Translations under genes and position numbers: made by a program | From: Azolla caroliniana | Lineage: Eukaryota > Polypodiophyta | DNA: 64,000 nucleotides | Direction of reading: 5' to 3' | NCBI GenBank assembly: GCA_043228905.1 | Contig: JBHGNT010000013.1 | Span: forward strand, 19,220,001-19,284,000 | The notes under the pieces: model-generated | Seen by the model: the letters and a program-made list of their open reading frames with translations, nothing else | What the model was told of the DNA's origin: nothing | Database searches by the model: none | Shown: positions 25,244 to 35,870 of the stretch, in pieces | Numbering within the stretch: the stretch's first letter is position 1 | How the letters are laid out: the number at the start of each line of letters is the position of its first letter

Positions 25244-28200
25244 TCATTTTGCCATTGGATGGGCAGCTATATATTCAATTGCTGATGCACAAGAATCGAT
25301 TTTATCTGCTTCCAAATCAGGAATCTCCAGAGCAAATTCCTCTTCAAGTGCCATTACTATCTCAACATTGTCCAGGCTGTCCAAGGCAAGATCTTTCTGG
25401 AAATGTGATGCAGGAGACACCTGGATGCACAATTAACATGAAGTATAATAAATTAGTACTGGCAAAAAGGTCTGCTACAAAAAACACGTGTAACTTGTTA
25501 CACTTAATGTGTATCATATGAAAGCTTTGGTGTCAACATAGTTAGAATAGTGTGAACCTTGTTAAGTAATTGTTAGGTGTGAGCATAGTCAGAATAGTGT
25601 GAACCATAGTATGAACCATTCGTGCATTCGCATTCGTTAATCCAATATTATATTGCTTTAGTACATTTTAGTGAACATAACCACACCAAGTATTGCAATA
25701 TATCATCCATATTTCTTACTATAAATTTTTTGCAATGCTGAGCAGACTAATATTTTTGGCATGTTTAATGCTAATGACAAGTTGGATGAGGTATGTATTG
25801 GTTGCAAAGCAGCTATGGGACATTGTCTTCCAGATACATATCAAAACTTCGCCACAACATAGATACATTCTCGACAAAGATCAAAGACCTCAAGGAACAA
25901 TTACTCAACATTGATGAAGTGATTTCAGACAAGAAGTTAGTTTCTAAAGTTTTTGTTGCTATTCCGGATTCACATCAAGGCTGCGCCATGACAATAAGGG
26001 TTCTTACAAGCTGTAAAGAGAGCTTCAATTTTGATGAGCTAATAACCCTTCTTTTACAAGAATCTAAATCTTGAGCAAATTAGGATGTTCTTAATAGTGG
26101 TGATGAAGCTTTTGTTAGCTCATAAAAGTTCAAAGGCCAACAAGGACGAAAACAACATCACCTTCCTTCTAAAGGCAATGATGCCTCAACTTCCCATGAC
26201 GAGAAAAAGAAGAAAGGGTGCAATTACTGTGGTGCTCTTTCATTTGGTTGTTATGGTTCTAAGATTAATGTTATTGCTTTTCACCCTACTGTGGGCAAAA
26301 CAATTTAAAAAAGTAATATTAATTTGATTCTGTAGGCCTATGTTGAGCCAGCTTTCTAGTCAATTTTCACTTCTATTGAAAAACTTACGGATCTAATTTC
26401 ATGTGTCATTCTAGTTTCTGTAGAGAACATCTACATCTAAGTTCTGTCCAGCCACAATTATTTAATGTCAAAATTTACAAGTTTTTCTGTTTTCTTTGTT
26501 GCCTACATGATCAGAAACGTTAGAACCCTGTTTCTTCTGTTTCAGAACCAGCAGATTCTGAAATAGCTGGCAACTATTCTCATCCTCCATGGCGCAAGCT
26601 AGAATAGTTTCTCAAGTCTAATATCGGAATATCCCTCTCTAGGCCAGGATCTCCCCTAGATGAATGGGACTAATCAGAACTGTTGGGCAGCAGTCCTGAC
26701 TTGGACTTGGGTTTGCTTTCCACCAAATTCAGCTCTTAGATCTTGGTTTACTTGTTTGTCACCGCCATACACCCAAATTCCTGCCTAATTTTGAACTCGT
26801 CTTCAAACTTCATCACTTAATCCTTTCTACGTCGCATGGTTAATCTCCCTTGGATCAGTTCATCATCATATTCTGCTGTGCTTGTTTTTTGATCTGCTTC
26901 TGGGCTGAATTCAAACTTCACCAAACAGCTTCCATCTGAGTCTTGTGATTAATCTCCCTTTCAGCGGTATGTCACCAGATTCTGTTGCAGTTGAATTGCA
27001 CTCTGCTTCTGAGCTAGTCTTTGATATCATCACCGCATTGCCATCTAAGTCTTCTTTATCTCATTCCCTCTATTGGACTCATTTATTTGATCTTAAATTT
27101 TTTTGTTGCATGGTCAAATTCTGGCCCACAGTTGTTTAAATTTCACAACTGGTTACTATCCACAACTGGTTCTGCATTAGGGCCCTCATCTGTCCGCACT
27201 CATCATAATACCCAGTAGTTCTGAGACATTATACTTGACATGCAAACTACTTATCCAGGCAGCAGCTGACAGTAGAGTCTCAGTTAAGATCTGTGTCAGC
27301 TCTCTGACAAGGTCAGTGGGGATCCTCTCCAACAGGTAGTTTGTAAAACTTTCATGTACATTATCCACTGGTACACCAAGGAGTTTAGATGTCACAGAAG
27401 GTTTAAGTATACAATTCACTAGTGTGATGGGAGCTAGAATAGAGTTCATGTGCTAACAACATTCCTGTGAGAAAAAACAAGTAAAGACACTACTTAATGT
27501 ATATTTTGTCTAGACTACTCAAAAGCAAAGTACATAAGACAACATAAAATACCATCAATGTCCCAAACAACCGTATATTACCTTATGTTATCCCTTGGTT
27601 GTTTAAATAAGAATCCAAAGAAGAGAGGTTAGCATCCCCAATTGCGTCTCGACAACGTCTCAAGATACTGTAATGAAGAGGGTAGCTAGTCCCCTTTATA
27701 TAACTCAACACCTAAGGTTTGCAGACCATCATCTGTTCCCAGTGTCATAGGTTCAGATGGGTTTGTCCCAGTTCCTAGGATAGCCGATCTCCTAACTATC
27801 CCTACCCATAATCCATTAAAATTAGTTATAGAATTGGTCCGTAAGGTTATGCCTATAACATCTGCTCTGAAGAAGATGATGATTTATGATCTTTGGCTGG
27901 GGATCAAAATGGCCCATGGGAGCTCCAAGCACTTACAATGTACATTCGCTAGACCTAACTGGAGGAAAACTAAAAACTGAGTTTTTATGTGTAACAAATA
28001 AAAAGATACTATTGACTTCTAAATATGCGTCAGATTTTATAAGCATAAGAATGAGCTCCACTAGAAACTCTATCAACCATGCAAAAAAAATGCCTAAAGC
28101 CATGGGTGAAGGACCTGTCATCTGTATTAGTTCCTGAAATCTGCCCCAGTCACGTAATAACTCATGAAAAGCCTCTCTATTTCAGAATATGCTCATCATC

Positions 28201-30923
28201 AGACTCGCATATGTTTCAGTCTTGAATTGATTAAGACTGCAAATGTTACATTCTCTTCGTCTCCACAATATTTTTCCAGACACCCATTTCTATTTTTAGC
28301 ATGTGGGGAATGTCTGTGCTTTAACATGAAAGCACACAATACTCTGTAAGCCACCGTGAGTGTGGAACTGTAAGGCCTTCCTTTCAAGTTAGTAGGTTTT
28401 CCTTGGCAGTGTCAAAGGCCTCTTTAAAGTCTAAGAAGCAATAGTCTGGTGGTTGGCCTTTCAGCTTACTTCTTCCAGACAACTCTAATATTGACCAAGT
28501 GATCAAATGTATTATGTTTAGGCCTGAAGCCTGCTTTTTATTATCACTCCCATCATTTGTTTTGGTTCCTTTGATAGTTGGTGTTCAGTTGCAGTTTTTG
28601 GTAATTTGATCATGCATGATCCTACCATGATGGTGCAGCGGCTGGAAAGTACGTTGTAGTATCTGGTTTTCTTACCAGTAGCTAGGCAGGTCTTGTCTAA
28701 TCATATGGTGGATCAAAGTGTACATCCATTCTCGTACTATAAGGCCAAATCTTTTGTGTATTTTAGAGCAGAGAGTGTACATGTCAGCTACCTTCCATTT
28801 TGGAGTTTCTTAATGCTATGCATCAATATTTGAATCAACAGGGGCTGCATATATACTGTGTCATCAGTCATGGGGTTGAGCATGTTTTACACATAGATTA
28901 GAATATCTTCCATCTTAAAATGTCTGCCATGCACCTTTTGGTTCTTTTGTCTTTTCTTTCTACGTCATATTGCTTTGTCTGTCTTCATTTATTCATTGTC
29001 TAGAGACAAACACTCATCGTTTGACTCCTCAACTGCCTTGTGTTTCCTTACATTTTTTTGCTCTCTTACATTCGTACCCTACCAATATACATTGTGTGTG
29101 CAGCTGCAGTAGATTTGCATTCTTCAACACAATTCTTGACCACATCATGTCACAGGCCATGATAATTTATACAAGAAGTTATTCCAAAAATTCATCATTA
29201 CTGTATTCTTGTTGTCATTTCATCTTATATATTCAGAATGCATTATTTATGCTTGTATAGCCCCACATACCTGGGTACATGATCTAATTTCGAAGACTTG
29301 CAGCATATTTCAAACATTATTATCCATCACAATGCATCAGGCTTGGCCCAGTCATAGTCAATAGTGCTCTAGCACCTTTGCTTGAAGCATGGCGAGTATA
29401 TTTTGCACCAGGGCCAAGGAAAATATTCGTCCCATCAAGAATAATTAGTTTCATGGCATTCATCATGTTAATAAAGTCTACATTGAGTATTGATAGATGC
29501 ATTACATGTACAGCAGTCCCAAAGTGGATTTAAATTAATCACACATCCTTGTCATATGTTGGTCAGAAGAAATCTGCAATTTTACTTTCATGCTGTCAAT
29601 TCAAGCATTCATGTATTCCATAATGAACATCAATTTCCATACACAAATCTCTCGAAGGGATCAGTATATTTTGTAGCACATGTTTCCTAGCATTCAACAA
29701 GTCTCCAACTCATGCTGACCCACATGTGTCAAGAAACCTCATCTTCCAAAACAACGCATTTGTCTTCATAACTCTCCTCAAACGTGACAGGATCCAAATG
29801 GTAGCAAATAACCTTCATGAGGCATGTGTCACTAGTATCATCAACCTTCTTCCTCGGTAAAAGCATTGTTACCATTCTCCCATGTGAATCTTATAGGTGT
29901 CTCGTAGAGTAAAGCAAAATCAAATTGTGCCGAAGCTAGGTAGTTTCCCTATATAGATCGGTTGTGGCCAAAGTACATTGAAATAGGAGCTAGGGGTACA
30001 GGTAATGTGAAGGATGAAATAAATATATATCAAGGGGAGGTAGAATTTCAGTAGATCAGTTAATGAATGCTCTAATAGGGCAGAGATGTCAAGTTGTGAA
30101 GAACCTCTAAAATATTGTTGCAGCCCAGATACTCCTACACTAACCACAAGAGGAGAACCCAGATGATGGCAGATCCTCGGCGCCCCTGAGAGCTGCTTTC
30201 TCACCACACCAACATACCAATATTTTATTCTACACAATTGATTATTATAGACTGGACAAGCTGTCTATAGATAATTCTGCTGCATTCCAGCCTTCTACTG
30301 TCCTGGGATACAGGCATTCTCTAGATTCTGGAGCTCCTACACCTCATCATCCTAGAACAGGGGATCATATTTGGATCTCACATTCCATTGCTATCAGTTT
30401 TGAATTGTGTCTAACGTTTCCAATACCAGAAGCCATACACCTTTGTGCATATGAATTTCCTCATAGACTGATTTTGGGCTCTAGTCAATACATGATCTTC
30501 CTTTTCTCTTCCAATGGATTACTTTCTTGTGCAAGCTATGTATAAGTAAACAATCGGCTGTTTTAAGACATGCATTATCAAAATCTCAACATAAAGGATG
30601 ACATTTGTCTCACAGTTCTCATCTTTCTGAGCTTCAATGAGAAGGAGGACGATCTCATTCTATTCACCAATTCTGTTTGATTCCATGGCAATCTATCTAC
30701 CTTTCTACACAATCATCCTATCAAAAGAAATACTGTGCAAAAAATAGAGACAGAGGGAAAGAACCTTGGAGGGGTCTGCCTTGGGGAAAGTTTTCACCAC
30801 AGTGATGACACGCTCTATGACGTCACTCTTCTCCAGGGCATGGGCGTCCGCAGAGAAGGGTACTGCCCGGACACGTAGCCGCCGAAGAAGAGGAAGGCTC
30901 GATCGGAGGAGGGGGGCCTGCAT
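25244..30923 (-). CDS. Mitochondrial acyl carrier protein, two exons with 5.3 kb intron
   Basis: Minus-strand exons 30923-30765 (53 codons) and 25420-25244 (58 codons plus stop) join in phase 0 to give 111 residues, normal for plant mtACP. The ATG at 30923 begins an Arg-rich, acid-free presequence ([20 protein letters not shown]), typical of mitochondrial import. The mature part reads [19 protein letters not shown], then [20 protein letters not shown]. Ser68 in the DSL motif is the phosphopantetheine attachment site. The C terminus, [19 protein letters not shown], is family-typical. The protein carries acyl chains in mitochondrial type II fatty acid and lipoate synthesis and is also a complex I subunit or assembly partner in other eukaryotes. 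The donor is GTTCTT (weak) and the acceptor CCAG. The intron holds Copia and LINE debris, and a MULE end lies about 180 bp upstream of the ATG. Confidence 0.93.
25700..26330 (+). mobile_element. Copia gag remnant inside ACP intron
   Basis: A plus-strand frame (25793-26074) reads [35 protein letters not shown] and [14 protein letters not shown], a Copia UBN2-type gag. The frame before it (AKQLWD) joins after one frameshift near 25820. Downstream, frames give [13 protein letters not shown], half of a CCHC knuckle, near 26200-26240. It lies antisense to the ACP gene. No LTR or pol was found, so it is a fragment. Confidence 0.65.
27186..27449 (-). other. Unidentified open frame inside ACP intron
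   Basis: A minus-strand frame of 87 residues, rich in Leu/Val/Thr, with no motif I can place (it contains [20 protein letters not shown]). It lies downstream, in element sense, of the LINE fragments in the same intron. It could be decayed LINE sequence or chance. Confidence 0.2.
28190..29502 (-). mobile_element. LINE remnant (endonuclease and RT) inside ACP intron
   Basis: On the minus strand, 29502-29320 encodes the end of an AP-type endonuclease ([18 protein letters not shown], then [10 protein letters not shown]). At about 28560-28400 the RT core follows: [19 protein letters not shown], a frameshift, then [13 protein letters not shown], the motif with the first catalytic Asp. A weaker stretch, [12 protein letters not shown], lies in 28387-28199. 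Order matches EN-RT LINEs. It looks different from the zf-RVT family elsewhere in the window and shares the ACP gene's orientation. Confidence 0.62.
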
Positions 30924-30949
30924 CTCTCTCTTCCCGTCGTCTTTCAAAA

Positions 30950-31040
30950 CTCCCCTCTCTTCTCTTCTCTTCTCTTCTCTTCTCCTCTCTTCCCTTCTCT
31001 GTCTCTGTCTCTGTCTCTGTCTCTATTCGAGTCTGTGTTT
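30950..31040. repeat. CT-rich microsatellite in ACP 5' leader
   Basis: TCTTC and TCTGTC repeats (GA-rich on the ACP sense strand) lie between the ACP ATG and the MULE-1 end, the probable 5' UTR or promoter position. Confidence 0.7.
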
Positions 31041-31106
31041 CTCCTCCTCCCTTAGGGCGTGAAAGTGCTACCTACATATATACATACATTATACTGTATA
31101 CATACG

Positions 31107-31250
31107 CTCGTTGCTATCCTGCACCAAATCATAAAGAGGGCTGGTGAGGGAATCGCGGCCACAGACGGTGCAGGTCGCCTAGAGGAAGGTGCGTGCGATC
31201 TGCACCGTCAGATTTCGATAAGGAAGAGCGCGCGAAAAAAAAAGTTGTCA
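31107..31250. repeat. MULE-1 left terminal inverted repeat
   Basis: From AAATCATAAAGAGG inward it matches the reverse complement of 39405-39530 nearly base for base, including GGTGAGGGAATCGCGGCC, the ACGGTGCAGGTCGC segment and an A9 run. An internal palindrome, GACGGTGCAG...CTGCACCGTC, occupies the middle. The outermost 20 bases match only loosely. Confidence 0.88.
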
Positions 31251-31495
31251 GAGGTCGCCCAACTCTGAGTCGATGGTCACCCAACCCTGTCAGAGGTCAC
31301 CCAACTCTGAGTCGATGGTCACCCAACCCTGTCAGAGGTCACCCAACTCTGAGTCGTTGGTCGCCCAACCGAAATTGGTCCCCCAACTATGACTGTTGCA
31401 AGTTGCCCAACCGTTTTAGGTCACCCAACCCTGACAGTTACAGGTTGCCCAACCGATTGGTCTCCCAACCGTTGCAGGTCGCCCAACCAAATGTA
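31250..31495. repeat. MULE-1 left subterminal motif array
   Basis: About twelve copies of GGT(C/T)NCCCAAC spaced 15-25 bp apart, first in a roughly 43-bp higher-order unit (AGGTCACCCAACTCTGAGTC...), then degenerating. Position and density fit transposase-binding subterminal repeats; this function is inferred. Confidence 0.85.
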
Positions 31496-31820
31496 TCATT
31501 CCAACCAAAATCTTCAAATAAGCTTGTTAATTACCCTTAAAACTTACAATAACATATCAAATAGTCACAAAATTCAACCTTAAAATACTTAAAACCGACG
31601 ATCTTTACCATACTTATGTTAAAACAAATAATCATATTAAAACATAAAAGTTGAAAGTTAAAAAACATTTAAAACATAAAACGAAGAATGTAAACTTACA
31701 ATAACATATCAAATAGTCACAAAATTCAACCTTAAATTACTTAAAACCGACGATCTTTACCATACTTTTGTTAAAACAAATAATCCTGGCAAAACATAAA
31801 AGTTGAAAGTTACCAAACAT

Positions 31821-34744
31821 TTATGGCTCATCCGGAGATGATGGCAAGATGCGACCACAATTCTTGCAACAATCAACATTTGAGTCCCTTGATCTAAAGG
31901 TCAAGGCATCGCAATGCAAGCATCGCATTTTATCTGTCGCACATATTGGCAACCGCCTCCTAGCTCGACTTGCGCCTCTTTGCATTTTTCCTGTGTGAGC
32001 CTTGGAAGTGTTTGGGGAGCTGCCAATAAGATCTTGTGAAATGTTGATTGATGCTCCCCTTTTTGCACCAATTGCTTGCTTACGCCCTATGGATCCACGG
32101 TCTTCTTCGTTAGTTGGTTTCGGTGCACCTGTGTGATACACCAATGTCTCACTTGTTTCTTGAATGGACTCCATACATGCCAAAATTGCTGCACAGTCGA
32201 GGGATTGTAACCCTTGCTTAAAACATTGAATAGCCCCCTCAAGCGTTTGTAATTTCGACAAACATTCCTCCACTCGTGATGTTATAGGGTTTGTCTCCTC
32301 GACTGGTTCTACCTCTGTCTCCATTTCCGTCTCTGTGAAATGGTCATTGCGCATATAGGTTGCATGATCTATAAAAGGCAATGACCCACATAGATGTGGC
32401 ATGTGCCTCTCAATAATCATCCTGATGCCAAGTATATGCTTACATTTACTCGCAGGGTCGTGGCAATCACAATATGAACATTGGAGCGATACATTATACC
32501 ATACATCCGGTTTTGTCAAGCTCAATATTTTAAACCAATATCGAGGCTCGTCCACAATATGCATTGTCGCATTATTAGTTTCATACCTCTCTAGTAGCCT
32601 TTCGGCCTCTTTAAGTCTAGTTGTTTGATCCCTACAATTTGCACGTGGTGCAAATCTACCACTCTCACATATTTCTTGTCGTTGCTTGTACCATTCAATA
32701 ACAGTACCCCCGATGCAAGTGCCAGTTTGACTGTCCCCGATTAAAACATGCACAAGATCGGTAATTGATCGGTTTATCCTCCCTCTTAAGGCAGTATATT
32801 TGATAAACTGCCAATGTCTCTCCACAAGATTGGTAGTGTCAACATGTCCGTAGTTGAACATTCTACCAAATTTGGGCCACAGTTTCCTCCACACACATGT
32901 CAAGCCACACCATCCTCCTTCTATATATTGCCAAACACCTGGCTTGTTTGCATATTCTACCTTTAAGTCCTCACATTGGGCATTGAATGTGGATTCCGTA
33001 ATGCATTGCATGAGTTGGCACATCCGATTATAAAGGTGGTTTCTCTCACTTGCACTTACCTTTGGCAACAAGTTGTCCAACCATGCTTTTTTTGCATGGA
33101 AGTGACACAACAAAAGTCGACAATGTGTTTGCGACCTTTGCCCATTTGTAACTATCCAAGATAATCGGTCTGTTGCAACCACATTACTTATGGCATTATA
33201 CGATGTCCAACTTTTATCGATGACTATGGCATTTGGCCTCACATTGGGCATCCGTGCAAATATGACTCTCAAGCAAGTTTCTAAAGCTACTTGCTCATGG
33301 TTAGACCCCTTATCAGAACTACATATCATGTACCATAATGGGATACCAACTCCCATGGCATTTGGAGCCACAGCTGCATATAATGGCAAGCCAAATTGGT
33401 TTGTTTTAAACGTGGAGTCGATTGCCCAAGAGTTGTTTATCGACAGTCGCTCACACATCTCTAACATCCATTCATCTTGGAGCACCAAGATGAACGGTTG
33501 CCTTGCGGGAGATCCATATTCACCAGGCAAGTAGGGTTGGACATGAGCCACCTTCCCAAGATCTCGGAGGGCATAGGCATCTTGCATCATCAAAGACCAA
33601 TCAACCCCTGACATGGCACTCCCGATTTTTAACTTGTTGGCCATGTTATTGACCTCCTTTGGTATCATAAAGAACCTATAACTCACAAGGTCTAATGGAC
33701 TAGCCTTGGACTTATGATATGCTTCCTTACGCATGCTCATCCGTGCCACGTGTCGTGCGCAACCAACATCAAAAAGGTCATCTCTACAACAACTTATAAC
33801 ATTTGGGGCCACTGGCAAATAGTATGCATCTGGTCTACTTCCCGGTACATGACCCGTATGAGGTCCATATATTGAAAGGGTCACTGTCCCATGGTCAACC
33901 CCGCCATTCATTCGAGCGTTCACATGAAAAGTACACCCACATCGAGATGAATGCTTTCTACGTCGAGTGCATGGATATTGCTTGTTGGCCACACCGGATC
34001 GGTGACAATTATACCTAGTCACATGTGCACCCCTTGTGACCCCTGTACGAAAGCGTGTGTGATACCTCAATTGAACATCTATCAACGTATCATCAACCCT
34101 ATGTGCCTCTATCTTGATCACTTCTATGGGTCTAGACTTTTTATATTTCACGACACTTGTCCCCTCCATGTCAGATGGAGTTAACCTCGACACAACTTGA
34201 CAACCGCATTGGTCAATCACTGCTTTCACATACGCACTAGGGATCCCATAGTCACGAAGGTCATTGGACCAATTTCTCTTTAATTCTGTCAGAGTACCTG
34301 TCAAAGAACGGTGCGATGCGCCACAATGTGACGCCAATACTATCTCCCTCCATTTCTCTACGTGCGTAATCTGAAGATGAGGCGATGCCTTAAGGTGTAT
34401 TGCATTCTCATTCATAAGCGTGAGACGACTCTTCATGCGCCTCCATGCATGTAAATTAAGAGGTGCCCCCTTGCGAGTGTGCTTAATATTTCAAATGTTA
34501 CCTTAACTTGACCTAATAAATCTTTAAGCATTAAATCGTACATACCTCTAGTGAACGCAATATACCTCGCCGAACAATACATGAAGGGATCAACCTCCTC
34601 CGCCTCTTCTTCGGATGAAGCCGACTCATAGTCTTCGGATGTAGACGAATCCAAGTCATCGTCGATGGTTGCGGAGTATGGTGATGCATAACCATCCTCA
34701 GAATCATACAAGGACGTGATTAAATCTATTTCGTTGGGATTCAT
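31821..34744 (-). pseudogene. MULE-1 transposase gene, interrupted by a 1-base frameshift
   Basis: The N-terminal frame starts at ATG 34744 (acidic, SEDYESASSEEEAEEVD). The main frame, 871 codons from ATG 34436, ends at 31821. Both MULE-4 and MULE-3 read through the junction in one frame (RGAPLN), so MULE-1 has lost one base near 34466. Main-frame landmarks are a Cys/His-rich N-terminal finger (C144 to H171), MULE-type DDE candidates D340 (AIDSTFKTN), D407 (VIDKSW) and E539 (TTNLVER), and the CHFHAKKAW motif (444-452). A SWIM finger follows (C656, C658, C665, H667), and a C-terminal zinc ribbon (C839, C842, C857, C860). It would cut and rejoin element ends in the nucleus. The main frame is otherwise open, so decay is recent, or -1 slippage on the G5 run restores reading. 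Confidence 0.85.
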
Positions 34745-34747
34745 CTC

Positions 34748-35230
34748 GAATGAATCTAACTAATCTGATTAAGAATCTAACTAATCTGGTTATAAGAATC
34801 TAACTAATCTGATTATAACTGATTAAGAATCCCCCTAATATGATTAAGACTCTAACTAATCTTATTAAGAATCTAACTAATGTGATTAAGAATCCCCCTA
34901 ATCTGATTAAGAATCTAACTAATCTGATTAAGAATCTAACTAATCTTATTAAGAATCTACAAAATCTGATTATAACTGATTAAGAATCTAACTAAGATGA
35001 TTAAGAATCTAACTAATCTGATTAAGAATCCCCCTAATCTGATTAAGAATCTAACTAATCTTATTAAGAATCTACAAAATCTGATTATAACTGATTAAGA
35101 ATCTAACTAAGATGATTAAGAATCTAACTAATCTGATTAAGAATCCCCCTAATCTGATTAAGAATCTAACTAATCTTATTAAGAATCTAACTAATCTGAT
35201 TATAACTGATTAAGAATATAACTAATCCTG
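34748..35230. repeat. AATCTAACTAATCTGATTAAG minisatellite with 115-bp higher-order unit
   Basis: Short units of about 20 bp (GATTAAGAATCTAACTAATC and variants with CCCCC) are arranged in a 115-bp higher-order repeat. The marker TATAACTGAT recurs at 34971, 35086 and 35201. It lies just upstream of the transposase ATG on the minus strand, so it is probably part of its 5' region. Confidence 0.92.
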
Positions 35231-35404
35231 ATTAGCTTTTAGAGATTGTGCAAAATAAGAATGTGATTAAGACGCAGAATGTGATTATAAGACAGATATT
35301 GGAGATGCAATGAGCTATGATTAAAATGACAGAGAATGGTTTAAAGTGACAGAGAATGTGATTAATTTACATGTTAAGATGACCGTTTTTCTGGCCGTTT
35401 ACAT

Positions 35405-35640
35405 AACAGGTTGGGCGACCTGGTTGGGTGACCAAAACAAAAGATAATTAATTTTAAAAGGTTTGGGCAACCTGGTTGGGTGACCAAAACAAAAGATAAT
35501 TAATTTTAAAAGGTTTGGGCAACCTGGTTGGGTGACCAAAACAAAAGATAATTAATTTTAAAAGGTTTGGGCAACCTGGTTGGGTGACCATAACAAAAGA
35601 TAATTAATTTTAACCTGGTTGGGTGACCATAACAATACCA
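35405..35640. repeat. MULE-1 internal motif repeat, 52-bp period
   Basis: TGGTTGGGTGACC recurs at 35421, 35473, 35525 and 35577, each unit also holding GTTTGGGCAACC and a TTAATTTTAAAA spacer. It is the same motif as the terminal arrays, in right-end orientation. It lies between the two element genes, perhaps a shared regulatory or binding region. Confidence 0.88.
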
Positions 35641-35870
35641 CAACTTGCGATTGGTTTAAAACCATACATTCAGATCATCCACAATATTCAGATTGAGATA
35701 AATACATTCAGATTGAGATAAATAATTGTTGTAAACAACATTTCCATTAATAAGTAATCGCGATATACAATGAGTCGATTCTCACTATACAAAATTTTTG
35801 GGGATTCCAAAATATAGTTACAACATTAGCTCTATAGCCAAATCTGTGCTGAAAACAACATTCCCAAAAT

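Noticed and set aside
27186-27449. Third ACP exon or a separate gene in the intron
   Set aside because: The two ACP exons already give a complete family-length protein, and this frame has no ACP similarity.
30924-30947. Upstream start for the acyl carrier protein
   Set aside because: That codon is TTG on the minus strand; the first ATG is at 30923 and gives a good mitochondrial presequence.
32401-34184. Plus-strand frames of 60-114 codons across the transposase
   Set aside because: They are antisense shadows of the transposase reading frame.
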